Shown: in pieces, positions 5,478 through 7,593 of the stretch
Layout of the letters: each line of letters starts with the position of its first letter
How positions within the stretch are numbered: the first letter of the stretch is position 1
Assembly: GCA_013001485.1 (NCBI GenBank)
Contig: JABDMN010000146.1
Location: forward strand, 1-7,593
DNA from: Acidimicrobiia bacterium
GTDB lineage: Bacteria > Actinomycetota > Acidimicrobiia > Spongiisociales > UBA5794
Reading direction: 5' to 3'
DNA: 7,593 nucleotides
The notes under the pieces: generated by a model
The model's database searches: none
Seen by the model: the letters and a program-made list of their open reading frames with translations, nothing else
Told to the model about the DNA's origin: nothing
Made by a program: the position numbers and the translations under genes

Positions 5478-6995
5478 GTGCAACGGATCCTCCTCTCCCT
5501 CGTGATCGTCGTGCTCGTCGCGTCCGCCTGCACTGGCGTCGGCGACGGGGCCGTCGCCGACTCGACGACGCCCTCCTCGACCGTGCCGGCGACGACCACG
5601 GCACCCACCACCACGACGACCACGACCACCACCACGCTGCCGCAGCGATCACCCGGCACAGTTCCCGCATGGACGAGCGGCATGCCCTGGGGAACGGTCG
5701 ACGGCCTGGTGATGTTCCGGGGCAACCCGACACGCACGTATCACGGCGAAGGCCCGGTCCCTCGAAGCCCCGAGGTGGGCTGGCAGTTCCCGGACTCGGC
5801 CATGTGTGGCAACTCGCCGGTCGGAGGCCAGGACAAGGTGTGGTGCGGAACGGGATGGACCGGCCAGCCCGTGGTGTGGGAACGCCCCGATGGTGTCACC
5901 GAGGTGATCTTCGGTGCCTACGACAAGCGCATCCACTTCGTCGACGCCGCGACCGGAGACCGCACCCGCAACGACTTCTCCATGGGAGACATCATCAAGG
6001 GTTCGGTGAGCCTCGATCCCGACGGATTCCCTCTCCTGTACTCGGGTTCACGCGATCCCCGGTTCCGCATCATTGCGCTCGACCGTGGAGACCCGACCGA
6101 ACTCTGGTCACTCGACGCGGCCTCCGTGAACGGCATGTGGAACAACGACTGGGACTCCAACCCGGTGATCGTCGATGACGTGTTGTACGTGGGGGGCGAA
6201 AACAGCTGGTTCTTCGCCGTGAAGCTCAACCGGGGATACGACGAGACCGGAAAGGTGACGGTCGATCCCGAGGTGCTCATCGAATTCCCGGCATTCACAG
6301 ACGAGCTGGTGTCGCGAGTCGGCCGCCAGCAGTCCATCGAAAGCTCTGTCGCGGTGTTCGAGCAGCGGGTGTACTTCGCCAACTCCGCCGGGCGAGTTGT
6401 GGGTCTCGACGTCTCGAGCGTGCTCGACGGAGAAGCGCCCGTGGTGTTCGACTACTGGATGGGCGACGACGTCGACTCAACCGTCGTCGTCGACAACGAG
6501 GGAATGCTGTACGTCTCCGCACAGATCGACCTCGGCACATCGCGAGGCGGAGAAGTCGGCCAATTCGTCAAACTCGACCCGTACACCACCGACGAACCAC
6601 GCCTCTGGGGTGTCGACGTGCCGGGATCCGGAGGGCTCGCCGGGGGGATCTGGGCCACACCGGCCATCGCAGGCAGCGTCATCTTCATCACAACGAACCC
6701 CGGCCGGCTCCTGGGGGTCGACCGAGCGACCGGAGAGGTCATCTGGAGCGACGACGTTGGAGGCGGCGCTTGGTCGTCACCCGTCTTCGTCGACGACACC
6801 CTGGTCGTTGCCGTGGGCTGCCAGGAATCACCTGGCCTCCGTGCGTACGATGTTCTCGATCCAACGCGGCCGATCCGGCTGTGGGATCAACCTCTTCAGA
6901 CGGGGTGTATCGAATCGACCCCGGCCGTGTGGAAGGGACAAATCTTCGTGGGGGCCAGAGACGGGTTCTTCTATTCCTTCGAGGAGTCGTCGTGA
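5478..6995 (+). CDS. Secreted lipoprotein with a PQQ-type beta-propeller
   Basis: A 505-aa protein. Residues 1-18 form a lipoprotein signal peptide (hydrophobic IVVLV, box ASAC, lipidated C18). A disordered Thr/Ser/Pro linker (29-57) contains ten consecutive Thr (44-53). The propeller starts with GLVMFRGNPTRTYHGEGP (76-93), a typical first-blade motif of PQQ-like/BamB-like proteins. Later blades repeat the 'P-V/A-I-x-D/G-x-V/L-Y/F-V' strand and 'G-x-L/V-x-x-x-D-x-x-T/S-G' turn: SNPVIVDDVLYVGGE, SSVAVFEQRVYFANSAGR, ATPAIAGSVIFITTNPGR with LLGVDRATGEVIWS, SSPVFVDDTLVVAVG, and STPAVWKGQIFVGARDG. Cys pairs C110/C123 and C448/C476 could form disulfides. No dehydrogenase active site is evident, so a binding or scaffold role outside the membrane is more likely than catalysis. 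The stop overlaps the next GTG, indicating coupling with the EEP membrane protein. Confidence 0.9.
   Translation: MQRILLSLVIVVLVASACTGVGDGAVADSTTPSSTVPATTTAPTTTTTTTTTTLPQRSPGTVPAWTSGMPWGTVDGLVMFRGNPTRTYHGEGPVPRSPEVGWQFPDSAMCGNSPVGGQDKVWCGTGWTGQPVVWERPDGVTEVIFGAYDKRIHFVDAATGDRTRNDFSMGDIIKGSVSLDPDGFPLLYSGSRDPRFRIIALDRGDPTELWSLDAASVNGMWNNDWDSNPVIVDDVLYVGGENSWFFAVKLNRGYDETGKVTVDPEVLIEFPAFTDELVSRVGRQQSIESSVAVFEQRVYFANSAGRVVGLDVSSVLDGEAPVVFDYWMGDDVDSTVVVDNEGMLYVSAQIDLGTSRGGEVGQFVKLDPYTTDEPRLWGVDVPGSGGLAGGIWATPAIAGSVIFITTNPGRLLGVDRATGEVIWSDDVGGGAWSSPVFVDDTLVVAVGCQESPGLRAYDVLDPTRPIRLWDQPLQTGCIESTPAVWKGQIFVGARDGFFYSFEESS
5562..5636 (+). repeat. Low-complexity ACC/ACG tract encoding the Thr-rich linker
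   Basis: Thr codons alternate between ACC and ACG, with an uninterrupted ten-codon run at 5607-5636. Such a tract is prone to in-frame length change by slippage. It links the lipid anchor to the propeller and is a plausible site of O-glycosylation in actinobacteria. Confidence 0.7.
6981..6986 (+). promoter_or_regulatory. Shine-Dalgarno GAGGAG of the EEP gene
   Basis: GAGGAG lies inside the last codons of the lipoprotein gene, 5 nt before the GTG at 6992. Together with the 4-nt stop/start overlap it supports translational coupling and fixes the start. Confidence 0.65.
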
Positions 6996-7593
6996 ACCTC
7001 TTCGGACGCGGACTCGCGGTGGCGCTCGCCATCATCCTGTTGACGCTCGGGATCCTCGGGTCCGTAGCCACCATCATGGGCTTCTTCGGCACGGCGTGGT
7101 GGGTCTTCGATCTGATCGCCAACTTCCGGGTTCTCCTCATGGTCGGAATGATGATCGTGGCCGTTGTGTACGGGATGGTGTACGGGCGCCTCGCCGCCGT
7201 CGTGTTCTTCGCAGCGGCTGTGATCAACCTCCTCGTGATTCTCCCCCTGTATCTGGGCAGCCAGCCCGACCCGACAGACATGGCCGACGACGACATCACG
7301 ATCACGATCCACAACGTCACGGCCTCGAACCAGAACCGGGCCGATGTGCTCGAGCACCTGGCAGACACCGGCTCCGACCTCGTCTTCGTGTTCGAATCGA
7401 GCGTCGACTGGGAACGCGCTGCACGCGTCGCCGACCTGCCCTACGACATCGCAGCCGTGCCCGATCCGAATCGCCGCTTCGGGACGATGGTGCTCTCCGA
7501 ACAGGACCTCGTTGTTGACGTCGAGCAGCTCTTCGTGTCAGAAGACCTCGATTTCATCACCAAGGTCAGGGTGGGCGAATTGACGGTGTTCGC
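6992..7593 (+). CDS. Membrane-anchored endonuclease/exonuclease/phosphatase (EEP) family protein, 5' part
   Basis: An open frame from the GTG at 6992, overlapping the lipoprotein TGA as GTGA, runs off the right edge after 200 codons. Three hydrophobic helices (about residues 7-31, 46-61 and 66-89) are followed by a soluble region that begins like the EEP superfamily. ITITIHNVTASNQNRADVL (102-120) matches the first strand with its conserved Asn (N108), and SDLVFVFESS (128-137) matches the strand carrying the metal-binding Glu (E135). With the N-terminus inside, three helices place the domain outside the membrane. This is the architecture of VanJ-like proteins (lipid-pyrophosphate phosphatases linked to teicoplanin resistance) and other membrane EEP proteins. 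The Asp/His catalytic residues lie beyond the window, so activity and substrate are inference. Confidence 0.82.
   Translation, partial: MNLFGRGLAVALAIILLTLGILGSVATIMGFFGTAWWVFDLIANFRVLLMVGMMIVAVVYGMVYGRLAAVVFFAAAVINLLVILPLYLGSQPDPTDMADDDITITIHNVTASNQNRADVLEHLADTGSDLVFVFESSVDWERAARVADLPYDIAAVPDPNRRFGTMVLSEQDLVVDVEQLFVSEDLDFITKVRVGELTVF

Noticed and set aside
6397..7518. Plus-strand frame of 373 codons across the lipoprotein and EEP genes
   Set aside because: It is out of frame with both, very rich in Arg, Ser and Pro, and shows no motif. The two real frames have clear family features and a coupled junction.

Overview
The window reads as chromosomal DNA of a high-GC actinobacterium. Coding frames favour G or C at third positions, half of the six main starts are GTG (three of the four others that can be read are ATG), and several genes have a TANNNT hexamer 6-8 nt before the start codon, the pattern of leaderless actinobacterial transcripts. 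A lipoprotein with a long poly-threonine linker points towards Acidimicrobiia-like lineages, but this lineage guess is inference.

Layout: (a) 1-59, minus: first 19 codons of an unidentified gene leaving the left edge. (b) 98-797: a small class I SAM methyltransferase of the METTL7-like/UbiE-like type (minus, 124-723), bracketed by two nearly identical inverted copies of a heptad-repeat element. (c) 863-994, plus: a 43-aa very basic small protein with a strong Shine-Dalgarno sequence. Its stop shares a CTAG palindrome with the stop of the convergent ABC gene. (d) 991-4529, minus: two translationally coupled ABC half-exporters forming a heterodimer with one intact and one degenerate ATP site. 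(e) 4530-4614: an 85-bp divergent promoter region holding a third heptad-repeat hairpin. (f) 4615-7593, plus: a YihY/BrkB-family membrane protein, a lipoprotein with a PQQ-type beta-propeller, and the start of a three-helix membrane protein with an endonuclease/exonuclease/phosphatase (EEP) domain. These three genes are tightly spaced or overlapping and look like one cell-envelope operon.

The ABC pair probably exports a hydrophobic or amphipathic substrate that cannot be named. The YihY - propeller lipoprotein - EEP operon is envelope-located throughout. The EEP protein has the architecture of VanJ-like extracytoplasmic phosphatases, but its main catalytic residues lie beyond the window.

The most unusual features are the dispersed 7-nt-period repeat family found only at gene borders (one copy supplies the methyltransferase stop codon), the unlisted small basic protein with its CTAG-shared stop, and a recurring leaderless promoter arrangement. 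I see no IS element, CRISPR array, tRNA or rRNA, and no clear new defence system. No gap between genes exceeds 300 bases.
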